Assembly: GCF_947503385.1 (NCBI RefSeq)
Contig: NZ_CANNDO010000002.1
Span: 682,001 to 746,000, forward strand
DNA length: 64,000 bases
From: an uncultured Tateyamaria sp.
GTDB lineage: Bacteria > Pseudomonadota > Alphaproteobacteria > Rhodobacterales > Rhodobacteraceae
Direction of reading: 5' to 3'
The notes beneath the pieces were generated by a model. It worked only from the letters and a program-made list of their open reading frames with translations, was not told where the DNA came from and ran no database searches. The position numbers were made by a program, and so were the translations under genes. Positions 56,062-64,000 of this stretch are shown here, in pieces; the stretch's first letter is position 1, and each line of letters opens with the position of its first letter.

Positions 56062-58899
56062 GTGACTTTCAAACCCACCGACTACCTGCCCTATGATTTC
56101 GCGAACCGCCGCCATATCGGGCCATCCCCCGCCGAAATGGACGAGATGCTGCAAGTGGTGGGGGCGAAGGACCTCGACACCCTGATCGACGACACGATCC
56201 CGCCCCAGATCCGGCAAAAGGAACCGCTCGACTTTGGCAAGGCCAAGTCCGAGCGCGAACTTTTACACCACATGCGCGTGACCGCCTCCAAGAACAAGGT
56301 GCTGACTTCGCTGATTGGCCAAGGCTATCACGGCACGGTCACGCCCCCCGCGATCCAGCGCAACATCCTCGAAAACCCGGCGTGGTACACCGCCTACACG
56401 CCCTATCAGCCCGAGATTTCGCAAGGCCGACTTGAGGCGCTGCTGAACTACCAGACCATGGTGTCGGACCTAACCGGGCTCGAAATTGCCAATGCCTCGC
56501 TGCTGGACGAGGCCACCGCCTGCGCCGAAGCCATGACCATGGCGCAGCGCGTCAGCAAGTCCAAGACCACCGGGTTCTTTGTCGATGAAAACTGCCACCC
56601 GCAGAACATCGCTGTGATGAAAACCCGCGCGGCACCGCTTGGGATCGAGGTGATCGTGGGCAACCCCGACGACATCGGCTCTTTTGCTGTGTTCGGCGCG
56701 ATCTTTCAGTATCCCGGCACGCATGGTCACCTGCGCGATTTCACCGATATCATCACAGGGCTGCACGCCGAAAAGGGTATCGCCATTGTGTCGGCTGACC
56801 CGCTGGCGCTGACATTGCTCAAGGAACCGGGCGCCATGGGCGCCGACATAGCCGTGGGCAGCACGCAGCGCTTTGGCGTGCCCATGGGATATGGCGGCCC
56901 GCACGCCGCCTACATGGCGACCAAGGCCGCATATGCGCGCAACATGCCGGGCCGCATCGTGGGCGTGTCGGTCGACAGTCTGGGCAACCGCGCCTACCGG
57001 CTGTCGCTGCAAACCCGCGAACAGCACATCCGCCGGGAAAAGGCGACGTCGAACGTCTGCACCGCCCAAGCCCTGTTGGCCGTCATGGCCGGGTTCTATG
57101 GCGTGTTCCATGGCCCCGAGGGCCTCAAGGCCATCGCCCAGCGCATCCACCGCAAGACCGCGCGGCTGGCCGAGGGGTTGAAACAGGCGGGCTTTGACGT
57201 GCGTCCCGCCACTTTCTTTGACACCATCACCGTCGAGGTCGGCCCATTGCAGGCCGCCGTGATGAAGTCGGCTGTGGACGAGGGCGTCAACCTGCGCGCC
57301 GTGGGAACGACCAAGGTCGGCATCACTCTGGACGAGGCCACGCGCCCAGAGATCATCGAAAAGGTCTGGCGCGCCTTTGGCATCGACCGGCAGGACAAGG
57401 ACTATACGCCTCACTACAACATGCCGGACAAGCTGATCCGCACATCCGACTTTATGACCCACCCGATCTTTCACATGAACCGGGCCGAAACCGAAATGAT
57501 GCGCTACATGCGCCGTCTGGCGGACCGTGATCTGGCGCTGGACCGGGCGATGATCCCGCTGGGGTCCTGCACGATGAAGCTGAACTCTGCCGCTGAAATG
57601 ATGCCGGTGAGCTGGCGCGAATTTTCCCTGCTGCACCCCTATTGCCCCAAGGATCAGGCGGCAGGCTACACCGAACTGATCGACGATCTGTCGGCCAAGC
57701 TGTGCGATATCACCGGCTATGATGCGATTTCGATGCAGCCCAATTCGGGCGCGCAGGGCGAATATGCGGGCCTCTTGACCATCGCCAGCTATCACCGCGC
57801 GCAAGGACAGGGGCACCGCAACATCTGCCTCATCCCAATGAGCGCGCATGGCACCAACCCCGCCTCGGCGCAGATGGTCGGCTGGAAGGTCGTGCCGGTG
57901 AAATCGGCCGAGAATGGCGACATTGATCTGGACGACTTCCGCGCCAAGGTCGACGCACATCGCGACACCCTCGCAGGCTGCATGATCACCTATCCCTCGA
58001 CCCATGGCGTGTTCGAGGAAACGGTGATCGAGGTGTGTGAGATCACGCACGAGGCGGGCGGTCAGGTCTATATCGACGGGGCCAACATGAACGCCATGGT
58101 GGGCCTGTCGCGCCCCGGCGATCTGGGTGGCGACGTGAGCCACCTGAACCTGCACAAGACGTTTTGCATTCCCCACGGTGGCGGCGGTCCCGGCATGGGT
58201 CCCATCGGGGTCAAGGCGCACCTGACCGATCACCTGCCGGGCGATCCCAACGGCGGCGACGGCGCGGTGAGTGCTGCGGCCTTTGGCTCGCCGTCGCTCC
58301 TGCCGATCTCATGGGCCTATTGCCTGATGATGGGCGGGGACGGGCTGACCCAAGCGACGCGGGTGGCGATCCTGAACGCCAACTACATCGCCAAGCGGCT
58401 CGAAGGGGCCTTTGACGTGCTCTACAAGGGGCCGACAGGCCGCGTGGCGCATGAATGCATCATCGACACCCGCCCCTTTGCCGACAGTGCCCACGTGACC
58501 GTGGATGACATTGCCAAGCGTCTGGCCGATTGCGGATTTCACGCGCCCACCATGTCGTGGCCGGTGGCGGGCACCCTGATGATCGAGCCGACAGAATCCG
58601 AGACCAAGGCCGAACTGGACCGCTTCTGCGACGCGATGCTGGGCATCCGCGCCGAGATCGAGGCGATCGAAGACGGCAGCATGGACCCGGATAACAACCC
58701 GCTCAAGAACGCGCCACACACGATGGAAGACCTCGTGCGGGACTGGGACCGCCCCTACAGCCGCGAGGCCGGGTGCTTTCCCACCGGCTCGTTCCGGGTG
58801 GACAAGTATTGGCCGCCCGTGAACCGCGTCGACAACGTGTGGGGCGACCGCAACCTGTCCTGCACCTGCCCGCCGATGGAAGATTACGCCGCCGAATAG
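56062..58899 (+). CDS. gcvP: Glycine dehydrogenase (decarboxylating), P protein
   Basis: This 945-residue protein is the single-chain form of the P protein. [20 protein letters not shown] in the C-terminal half carries the PLP-binding Lys; [19 protein letters not shown] is in the N-terminal half. It decarboxylates glycine and loads GcvH. The start is GTG. Together with the riboswitch and betaine genes, it fits use of glycine produced from betaine demethylation. Confidence 0.96.
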   Translation: MTFKPTDYLPYDFANRRHIGPSPAEMDEMLQVVGAKDLDTLIDDTIPPQIRQKEPLDFGKAKSERELLHHMRVTASKNKVLTSLIGQGYHGTVTPPAIQRNILENPAWYTAYTPYQPEISQGRLEALLNYQTMVSDLTGLEIANASLLDEATACAEAMTMAQRVSKSKTTGFFVDENCHPQNIAVMKTRAAPLGIEVIVGNPDDIGSFAVFGAIFQYPGTHGHLRDFTDIITGLHAEKGIAIVSADPLALTLLKEPGAMGADIAVGSTQRFGVPMGYGGPHAAYMATKAAYARNMPGRIVGVSVDSLGNRAYRLSLQTREQHIRREKATSNVCTAQALLAVMAGFYGVFHGPEGLKAIAQRIHRKTARLAEGLKQAGFDVRPATFFDTITVEVGPLQAAVMKSAVDEGVNLRAVGTTKVGITLDEATRPEIIEKVWRAFGIDRQDKDYTPHYNMPDKLIRTSDFMTHPIFHMNRAETEMMRYMRRLADRDLALDRAMIPLGSCTMKLNSAAEMMPVSWREFSLLHPYCPKDQAAGYTELIDDLSAKLCDITGYDAISMQPNSGAQGEYAGLLTIASYHRAQGQGHRNICLIPMSAHGTNPASAQMVGWKVVPVKSAENGDIDLDDFRAKVDAHRDTLAGCMITYPSTHGVFEETVIEVCEITHEAGGQVYIDGANMNAMVGLSRPGDLGGDVSHLNLHKTFCIPHGGGGPGMGPIGVKAHLTDHLPGDPNGGDGAVSAAAFGSPSLLPISWAYCLMMGGDGLTQATRVAILNANYIAKRLEGAFDVLYKGPTGRVAHECIIDTRPFADSAHVTVDDIAKRLADCGFHAPTMSWPVAGTLMIEPTESETKAELDRFCDAMLGIRAEIEAIEDGSMDPDNNPLKNAPHTMEDLVRDWDRPYSREAGCFPTGSFRVDKYWPPVNRVDNVWGDRNLSCTCPPMEDYAAE

Positions 58900-58973
58900 G
58901 CGCACCGGGGGGCGGCGCGCCCGCCCCCTCGCCCCCCTCGCCCCCTCCGGTGGGCCGTGCTAAGCCTGCGGCC

Positions 58974-59858
58974 ATGAACCTGAGGCAATTTCAGATCTTT
59001 GCCGTGCTGGCCGAAGAGCTGCACTTTGGCCGCGCCGCCGAAAAGCTGCACCTCGCCCAACCCGCCCTGTCCAGCCAGATCAAGGCGCTGGAATATGATC
59101 TGGGCGTGTCGCTGTTTCACCGCACAACCCGCCGCGTGCGCCTGACCGCCGCCGGTGAGGCGCTGTTGCCCGAGGCGCTCGCCACCATCGCCCAGGCCGA
59201 AGCGGCGGTGCGCATCACCCGCGCCGTGGGCACGACCGGGGCCGACACGCTGAAACTGGGCGGCGTGGATTCAGCGACTGCGGGCCTCCTGCCCAGCGTG
59301 ATCCGCGCCTTCCGCTCCGCGCATCCGGACGTGGCCCTCAAGGTGTTCGAAATGCTGTCCGGTCCCGCCTTCAACATGCTGGAAAGCCGCGCGCTCGACA
59401 TCGCCTTTGTGCGCAAGCCGTCGCGCGTGGATCACCTGACGTCGCGCCTCGCCTTGTCGGAACCGGTGGTTGCCGCACTCGCCGTGGGCCACCCCAAGGC
59501 CCGCCAGACCCACCTGTCCGCCGACGATATCCGCGATGAACAACTGGTCCTGTCCAGCCGCGCCAGCCGCCCGATCCTGTTCGACGAAATCGTCAGCTAC
59601 CTGCGCGCGCGCAACGTTGAGCCGAACATCCTGCAAGAGGCGACCGAACGGCACATGATCATCGCCATGGTCGCCTCCGGCCTTGGCATCTCGCTTGTGC
59701 CGGAATGGGTCAGCAAGTTCCGCCGCGACGACGTGGTCTTCATCCCGCTCAAAGACGGCGGCCCCACGGTCAATGTCCACGCCGTCTGGCGCAGCGACGA
59801 ACGGCTGCAAACCGTCCACGATTTCATCGACCTGCTGCCCGCAACCCTCACGGCGTAG
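58974..59858 (+). CDS. LysR-family transcriptional regulator
   Basis: This 294-residue regulator has an N-terminal winged helix (residues 1-60, with FGRAAEKLHLAQPALSSQIKALE) and a periplasmic-binding-like effector domain (about 90-290). It lies 74 bp after gcvP. It is convergent with the hydrolase gene, overlapping by 11 bp. Its likely targets are that gene or the tct operon; not certain. Confidence 0.92.
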   Translation: MNLRQFQIFAVLAEELHFGRAAEKLHLAQPALSSQIKALEYDLGVSLFHRTTRRVRLTAAGEALLPEALATIAQAEAAVRITRAVGTTGADTLKLGGVDSATAGLLPSVIRAFRSAHPDVALKVFEMLSGPAFNMLESRALDIAFVRKPSRVDHLTSRLALSEPVVAALAVGHPKARQTHLSADDIRDEQLVLSSRASRPILFDEIVSYLRARNVEPNILQEATERHMIIAMVASGLGISLVPEWVSKFRRDDVVFIPLKDGGPTVNVHAVWRSDERLQTVHDFIDLLPATLTA

Positions 59859-60804
59859 CGGCCAGCGCGCCCGCTTCTGCCAATGCGTCGTCAAAGAAGC
59901 TGCCAAAGGCCTCCGCAACCTCGTCGGGCCGCTCTTCGGCCAGATAATGCCCACCCTCCAGCGCCCAGCCCCGCACATCCCGCGCCCGTTCGCGCCACAG
60001 CGCAAGGCAGTCGAAATGCCGCTCAATCGCGCCAAACCGGCCCCACAAGGTCAACAGCGGCACCTCCAGCAGACCGGCATCCGCATCATCATGGTCCGCG
60101 TCGATTGTGACCGCCGCGCGGTAATCCTCGCAAGACCCGTGGATGACCGCAGGATCGCGAAACGCGATCAGGTACTCCTCCAATGCCTGCCGGGCAAAGG
60201 GGCGCAAGCCCGCCGACCCCGACCCGCATTTCTTGAGCCAATAGGCATCGCTCTCACGTTCAATCAGAAATTCCGGGAACGGATGCGCCTGCGTCAGCCA
60301 GTACCAGTGCCAATAGGTCTGGGCAAAACCGCTGTCGGCATCGCGGTACATCTCGCGCGTGGGCGCAATGTCCAGCGCCGCCAGCGCCACCACCCGGTCC
60401 GGATGATCCAGCGCCAGCCGGTGCGACACCCGCGCGCCCCGGTCATGCGCCCCGATGCAGAATCGTTCGTGCCCCAGCGCCTGCATCAGCGCCACCATGT
60501 CATCCGCCGTCGCACGCTTGGAATAGGCCGCGTGGCTGGTGTCAGAGGCCGGTTTGTGCGACTGCCCATAGCCCCGCAAATCGGCGCACACGACCGAAAA
60601 CCGCTGCGCCAGAACCGGGGCCACCCGGTGCCACATCGCCGATGTCTGCGGATAGCCATGCAACAACAGCAGCGGCGGGCCAGAGCCCGCATAGCGGCAA
60701 AAGACCGACCCGCCCGGCACCGCAACATGCTCTGCCGTGAACCCGTCGAAAAACGTGTCCGCCGGGGCGGCAGCCGCCAGTGCGGCCTTGGCATCAAGAA
60801 GCAT
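59848..60804 (-). CDS. Alpha/beta hydrolase resembling haloacetate dehalogenase
   Basis: This 318-residue hydrolase has the nucleophile Asp121 in GAHDRGAR, with Arg122 and Arg125 positioned as carboxylate binders, and the segment YWHWYWL (164-170) as the halide pocket, matching fluoroacetate dehalogenase. A C-terminal His in GGHYLAEE completes the triad. It would hydrolyse haloacetates. The true natural substrate is uncertain. It is divergent from the tctC gene. Confidence 0.8.
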   Translation of the reverse strand: MLLDAKAALAAAAPADTFFDGFTAEHVAVPGGSVFCRYAGSGPPLLLLHGYPQTSAMWHRVAPVLAQRFSVVCADLRGYGQSHKPASDTSHAAYSKRATADDMVALMQALGHERFCIGAHDRGARVSHRLALDHPDRVVALAALDIAPTREMYRDADSGFAQTYWHWYWLTQAHPFPEFLIERESDAYWLKKCGSGSAGLRPFARQALEEYLIAFRDPAVIHGSCEDYRAAVTIDADHDDADAGLLEVPLLTLWGRFGAIERHFDCLALWRERARDVRGWALEGGHYLAEERPDEVAEAFGSFFDDALAEAGALAATP

Positions 60805-60950
60805 GTGAACCCCGTCATGGATAAGAATTGCGGCGCACCATAGGCCGGGATTGCCAATCCATTAATAGCAAAAAATATATAAATATTTTGCGCTCAATTT
60901 CAGCACCCTGTCGGCTCTAGAACCTCTCCAACCGATGGGAGGACACCAGC
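60805..60950. promoter_or_regulatory. Divergent promoter region of hydrolase and tctC
   Basis: The 146-bp gap is AT-rich between about 60860 and 60895. gcaaaa (60868-60873) and ttttgc (60886-60891) form an inverted repeat about a 12-base centre, which could be an operator for the LysR or another regulator. Confidence 0.35.
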
Positions 60951-61913
60951 ATGACACCACTTAACAGACGCCAGTTCGGACAGGGCCTGATCGCAGTATC
61001 CGCGCTCAGCGCGCCGGGCATCCTGCGCGCCCAAAGCTTTCCAAGCCGCGCGATCAATTACATCATCCCCTTCAACCCCGGCGGCGAAAGCGACGTGACC
61101 GCACGCTTTCAACAGCCCTTTTTCGAGGCGATCACCGGCCAAAGCGTCGTGATCCAGTCCAAACCGGGCGCAGGCGGGGCCACCGCATGGGCGCAACTCA
61201 ATGGGTTCGAACCCGACGGCCACACGATTATGAACACCATCGTACCGCACACCGTTCTGCAACCGGCGATGAAGGACGTGGGCTATCAGACGGCGGACAT
61301 CAACAACGTCTTTTTCTTCCACTACACACCCGACGCGGTGGTGGTAAAGGCCGACAGCCCCTACCAGTCATTGCAGGACCTGATCGACGACGCCAAGGCC
61401 AATCCGGGGCGCGTCACCTTTGGCGGTTCGGGCACCAACACAGCCAATCATCTGGCGTCCGAAATCTTTGCGGATATGACCGACACCACAACCACCTACA
61501 TCCCGTTCAAAGGCTCTGCGCCTGCGATGACGGCGGTGCTGGGTGGCCAGATCGCCGCCGCGATGAGCTACACGACCCAAGGGGTCAAGGCGGGCGAACA
61601 GGTGCGCACGCTGGCCGTGGCCACCAATGAACGCGTGGCGGCCCTGCCCGACGCGCCGACCTTCAAGGAACTGGGCTTTGACCATGTGGGCGGTGCCTAT
61701 CGCGGTGTGGCGGTGCCTGCGGGCACGCCGGGCGATATCCAGCAGCGCCTGTCCGACATCCTCCAAGAGATCAACGCGACCCCCGATTTCCAAGCGCAGA
61801 TGACGGCAGCGGGCTACGAGGTGATCGACGTGCCGCTGGCCGACATCCCGGCCTTTATCAAAGAGCGCAAGGCCGCCTACGGCCCCGCCATAGAGCGTCT
61901 GAAATCCGCCTGA
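60951..61913 (+). CDS. TctC-type tricarboxylate-family substrate-binding protein
   Basis: This 320-residue periplasmic protein has a Tat-like signal (NRRQFGQGLIAVSAL, about residues 4-18). The mature protein begins QSFPSRAINYIIPFNPGGESDV, typical of Bug/TctC proteins. It binds carboxylates for the TctAB permease. A GGGAGGA ribosome site precedes it. A terminator-like hairpin separates it from tctA. Confidence 0.92.
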   Translation: MTPLNRRQFGQGLIAVSALSAPGILRAQSFPSRAINYIIPFNPGGESDVTARFQQPFFEAITGQSVVIQSKPGAGGATAWAQLNGFEPDGHTIMNTIVPHTVLQPAMKDVGYQTADINNVFFFHYTPDAVVVKADSPYQSLQDLIDDAKANPGRVTFGGSGTNTANHLASEIFADMTDTTTTYIPFKGSAPAMTAVLGGQIAAAMSYTTQGVKAGEQVRTLAVATNERVAALPDAPTFKELGFDHVGGAYRGVAVPAGTPGDIQQRLSDILQEINATPDFQAQMTAAGYEVIDVPLADIPAFIKERKAAYGPAIERLKSA

Positions 61914-61923
61914 CACGCCCCGT

Positions 61924-61966
61924 GACCCTGTGCGCCCGGTCTTTGGGTGCGCGGGGTCCTTTTTTG
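61924..61966 (+). terminator. Terminator-like hairpin between tctC and tctA
   Basis: A 14-bp stem (61924-61937 with 61945-61958, three G-U pairs) is followed by cttttttgttt. It lies in the 67-bp gap between the binding-protein and permease genes. Confidence 0.8.
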
Positions 61967-61980
61967 TTTGTGAGGCCCCG

Positions 61981-63486
61981 ATGCTGGACGCCCTTCTTTC
62001 GGCAGCGACGCCGTTCAACCTGATGCTTGCGCTGGTGGGCGTCGTGCTGGGCACCGTCATCGGCGCGTTGCCGGGGCTGTCGGCCACCATGGCCGTCGCG
62101 GTGCTGGTGCCGTTTACCTTCACGATGGACCCTGCCTCGGGGCTGATCGCGCTGGGTGCGGTCTATACCGGCGCGATTTATGGTGGGGCCTATGCCGCCA
62201 TCCTCGTGAACACGCCCGGCACGCCTGCGGCCATTGCCACGGCGCTTGACGGCTTTCCCATGGCGAAACGGGGCGACGGGGATCTTGCGGTCACGATTTC
62301 CTGCTTTGCCTCTGCCTTTGGCGGCATGGTGGGGGCGCTGGCCCTGCTGGTGGTTGCACCACCACTGGCGACCATCGCGCTCAAATTCGGGCCGGTGGAG
62401 TATTTCTGGCTCGCCATCTTTGGCCTGTCGCTGATCGCGGTGCTGTCCAAGGGCGCGACGCTCAAAGGGTTGATCGGCGGCTGTCTGGGCCTTGGCCTGT
62501 CGACCATCGGATCGGCTGTGGTGGGCGGCGACGTCCGCTTTACCTTTGGCAACCCGGTGTTGCTGGGCGGCATCCACATCATCCCCGCGCTCATCGGCCT
62601 GTATTGCGTGCCGGTCCTGCTGAACATGGTGGCCACCGACGACCCCCATATCGAGCGGGCGGCCACCGGGCGCGGCACCCGCATTGCCGAAGCGTTGGGC
62701 CTCATGTGGCGCTCCAAGGTCAACCTCGTGCGCAGTTCTGTGGTGGGGACGGTTGTGGGTATTCTGCCTGCGGCGGGCGGTGCCGTCGCGGGCCTTGTCG
62801 CCTATTCCGAGGCGCGGCGCACCTCGCGCCACAAGGACCAGTTCGGCAAAGGGGCCGCCGATGGCGTGATCGCGTCGGAATCGGCCAATTCCGCGACCGT
62901 GGGCGGTGGGTTTGTGCCGACGCTGGTGCTGGGCATCCCCGGCACCCCGCCCGACGCGATCATCCTTGGCGCGCTGATGGTGCAGGGCATCCGCGTCGGT
63001 CCGCAGCTTTTTGTCGAACAGGCCAGCACCGTCTACACGTTTATCTTTGGGCTGCTCTTTGCGACGGTGCTGATGATCCCCGTGGGGCTGATGATCGGGC
63101 GGACGGCGTTCCGCACCATCTCATCGATCCCCAAGGCCGTGCTGGCCCCGGCCATCGGCGTGCTGATTATGATCGGTGCCTTCGCCGTGGAACAGAACCC
63201 CACCCACGTGGTGATGATGGTCGCCCTCGGGGCCATGGCGTGGGTGCTGCTCAAGTTTGGGTTCGAAGCCTCCCCCATCGTGCTGGGTCTCATCCTCGGA
63301 CCCATCGCGGAACAGGGGTTTGTGCAGGGCTACCTGATCGGCAACGCCTCGGGCAACATCTGGGGCGAGTTCTTTGGCCGCCCCATATCCATCGCCATCA
63401 TCGGGTTCACCCTGCTTACCCTGCTCTGGCCGCTCTGGTCCGACCGCAAGGCGCGCGCCACGCAAAAGGGGTCGCTCTATGAATAG
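61981..63486 (+). CDS. TctA-type large permease subunit
   Basis: This 501-residue membrane protein has about 12 helices. The TctA signatures ATMAVAVLVPFTF (about residues 37-49), IYGGAYAAILVNTPGTPAA (around 67-85) and SANSATVGGGFVPTLVLGIPG (around 304-324) are present. It forms the permease of a tripartite tricarboxylate transporter. The start is ATG 61981. It is followed by tctB with an 8-bp overlap. Confidence 0.94.
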   Translation: MLDALLSAATPFNLMLALVGVVLGTVIGALPGLSATMAVAVLVPFTFTMDPASGLIALGAVYTGAIYGGAYAAILVNTPGTPAAIATALDGFPMAKRGDGDLAVTISCFASAFGGMVGALALLVVAPPLATIALKFGPVEYFWLAIFGLSLIAVLSKGATLKGLIGGCLGLGLSTIGSAVVGGDVRFTFGNPVLLGGIHIIPALIGLYCVPVLLNMVATDDPHIERAATGRGTRIAEALGLMWRSKVNLVRSSVVGTVVGILPAAGGAVAGLVAYSEARRTSRHKDQFGKGAADGVIASESANSATVGGGFVPTLVLGIPGTPPDAIILGALMVQGIRVGPQLFVEQASTVYTFIFGLLFATVLMIPVGLMIGRTAFRTISSIPKAVLAPAIGVLIMIGAFAVEQNPTHVVMMVALGAMAWVLLKFGFEASPIVLGLILGPIAEQGFVQGYLIGNASGNIWGEFFGRPISIAIIGFTLLTLLWPLWSDRKARATQKGSLYE

Positions 63487-63910
63487 GTTCCTGCACCGCG
63501 ACATCGCCGCCGCCGCCGGGTTGCTGGCCTTGGGCGGCTACGCCCTGTGGGAGGCACAGTCGATGTCCGTCTTTGGCGCGATCTTTCCGCAACTGGCGGG
63601 CGCAGGCATGGTGCTGGGCGCGATCCTGCTGGCGCTGCGCGCCCTGATCTGGTCCCCCGCCCTGCCCACAAATACCGGCACCGTTCTGCGCCCTCTTCTG
63701 ATGCTGGCGGCGCTGGCCGCTTGGGCGATCCTGCTGCCTGTCACGGGCTTTGTCGCAACCTCTGTCGTGGGGGCCGGTGTCTGCATGATCATCGCGCAGC
63801 AACATGCCGTGCCGTTCCGCACCCTCGCTCTGCAAGGCGCGGGCCTCACAGCCCTTGTCCTGCTGGTGGCACTGCTCTTTGGCCGCCTGCTCAACGTCCC
63901 TTTGCCCTGA
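63479..63910 (+). CDS. TctB-type small membrane subunit
   Basis: This 143-residue protein has four hydrophobic segments and lies after tctA, overlapping by 8 bp, as usual for TctB. The start at 63479 (MNRFLHRD) gives the usual size. It is the small membrane partner in the transporter. Confidence 0.9.
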   Translation: MNRFLHRDIAAAAGLLALGGYALWEAQSMSVFGAIFPQLAGAGMVLGAILLALRALIWSPALPTNTGTVLRPLLMLAALAAWAILLPVTGFVATSVVGAGVCMIIAQQHAVPFRTLALQGAGLTALVLLVALLFGRLLNVPLP

Positions 63911-63917
63911 GGCCGCC

Positions 63918-64000
63918 ATGCCCCGCACGCTTTACGAAAAACTCGTGGACCAACACGTGGTCGCCACCATCGACGACAGCCACGTGCTCCTCTACGTCGA
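63918..64000 (+). CDS. LeuC-like aconitase-superfamily hydratase, N-terminal fragment
   Basis: Only 27 codons are visible before the window ends. The sequence MPRTLYEKLVDQHVV, then DDSHVLLYVD, resembles the N-terminus of 3-isopropylmalate dehydratase large subunit and relatives. It begins 7 bp after the tctB stop, so it may be co-transcribed with the transporter. The true substrate of such extra LeuC-like proteins varies. Confidence 0.7.
   Translation, partial: MPRTLYEKLVDQHVVATIDDSHVLLYV

Overview
The window is a stretch of high-GC alphaproteobacterial chromosome. The gene families and their arrangement (a betI-betC-BCCT-betB-betA operon, a C-P lyase cluster with phnF-phnG divergent, iron-Rhodo-box and ICE-like iron operators, a class II AroA, tct transporters and many DMT, LysE and Lrp genes) fit a Roseobacter-type member of the Rhodobacteraceae. 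The species cannot be named from sequence alone. I see no insertion sequence, prophage, rRNA or CRISPR array. One tRNA gene (Ser, anticodon GCT) is present.

Layout. 0-1.4 kb: the end of a short-chain acyl-CoA regulator and an exported thermonuclease. 1.5-8.3 kb: a minus-strand choline and choline-sulfate to glycine betaine operon behind a long perfect palindrome. Its betB-betA gap holds a strong hairpin with a G-quadruplex-type loop. 8.5-11 kb: small proteins and two exporters. 11-13.2 kb: a solitary membrane-anchored NB-ARC/TPR STAND NTPase. 13.4-22.2 kb: PhoX phosphatase, YebC, a glutathionyl-hydroquinone reductase type GST, an SLC13 permease, and a bile-acid-type symporter coupled to a ketosteroid-dehydrogenase-like flavoprotein. 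22.4-27.1 kb: phosphonate import (phnC, phnD, phnE, phnE2) plus a hexapeptide transferase. 27.3-34.6 kb: an iron island with a ferric ABC binding protein, HemP, imelysin, Dps, a di-haem oxidoreductase and an IsdG-type haem monooxygenase. 34.9-42.4 kb: phnF and phnGHIJ-VOC-KLNM. 42.5-48.8 kb: tRNA-Ser, ychF, trpA, cmk, aroA and an aminotransferase. 49-54 kb: an exported repeat protein, an 89-bp tandem repeat array at the 3' end of a diguanylate cyclase gene, two overlapping Lrp regulators, ilvC and a VOC protein. 54.3-58.9 kb: a tandem glycine riboswitch and gcvT-gcvH-gcvP. 59-64 kb: a LysR regulator, a haloacetate-dehalogenase-like hydrolase, a TctC-TctA-TctB transporter and the start of a LeuC-like hydratase.

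How the genes work together. Much of the window deals with nutrient scavenging: phosphorus (PhoX, phosphonate import, C-P lyase), iron and haem, and osmolyte or one-carbon nitrogen compounds (choline to betaine, and glycine cleavage). The phosphonate genes are split into a transport module and a catabolic module by the iron island. The most unusual signals are the NB-ARC/TPR protein, the 89-bp array containing copies of the end of the GGDEF gene, a 43-codon micro-ORF coupled by ATGA overlaps on both sides between phnI and phnJ, a VOC gene inside the phn operon, the hairpin in the bet operon, and a pair of divergent paralogues in the iron island.
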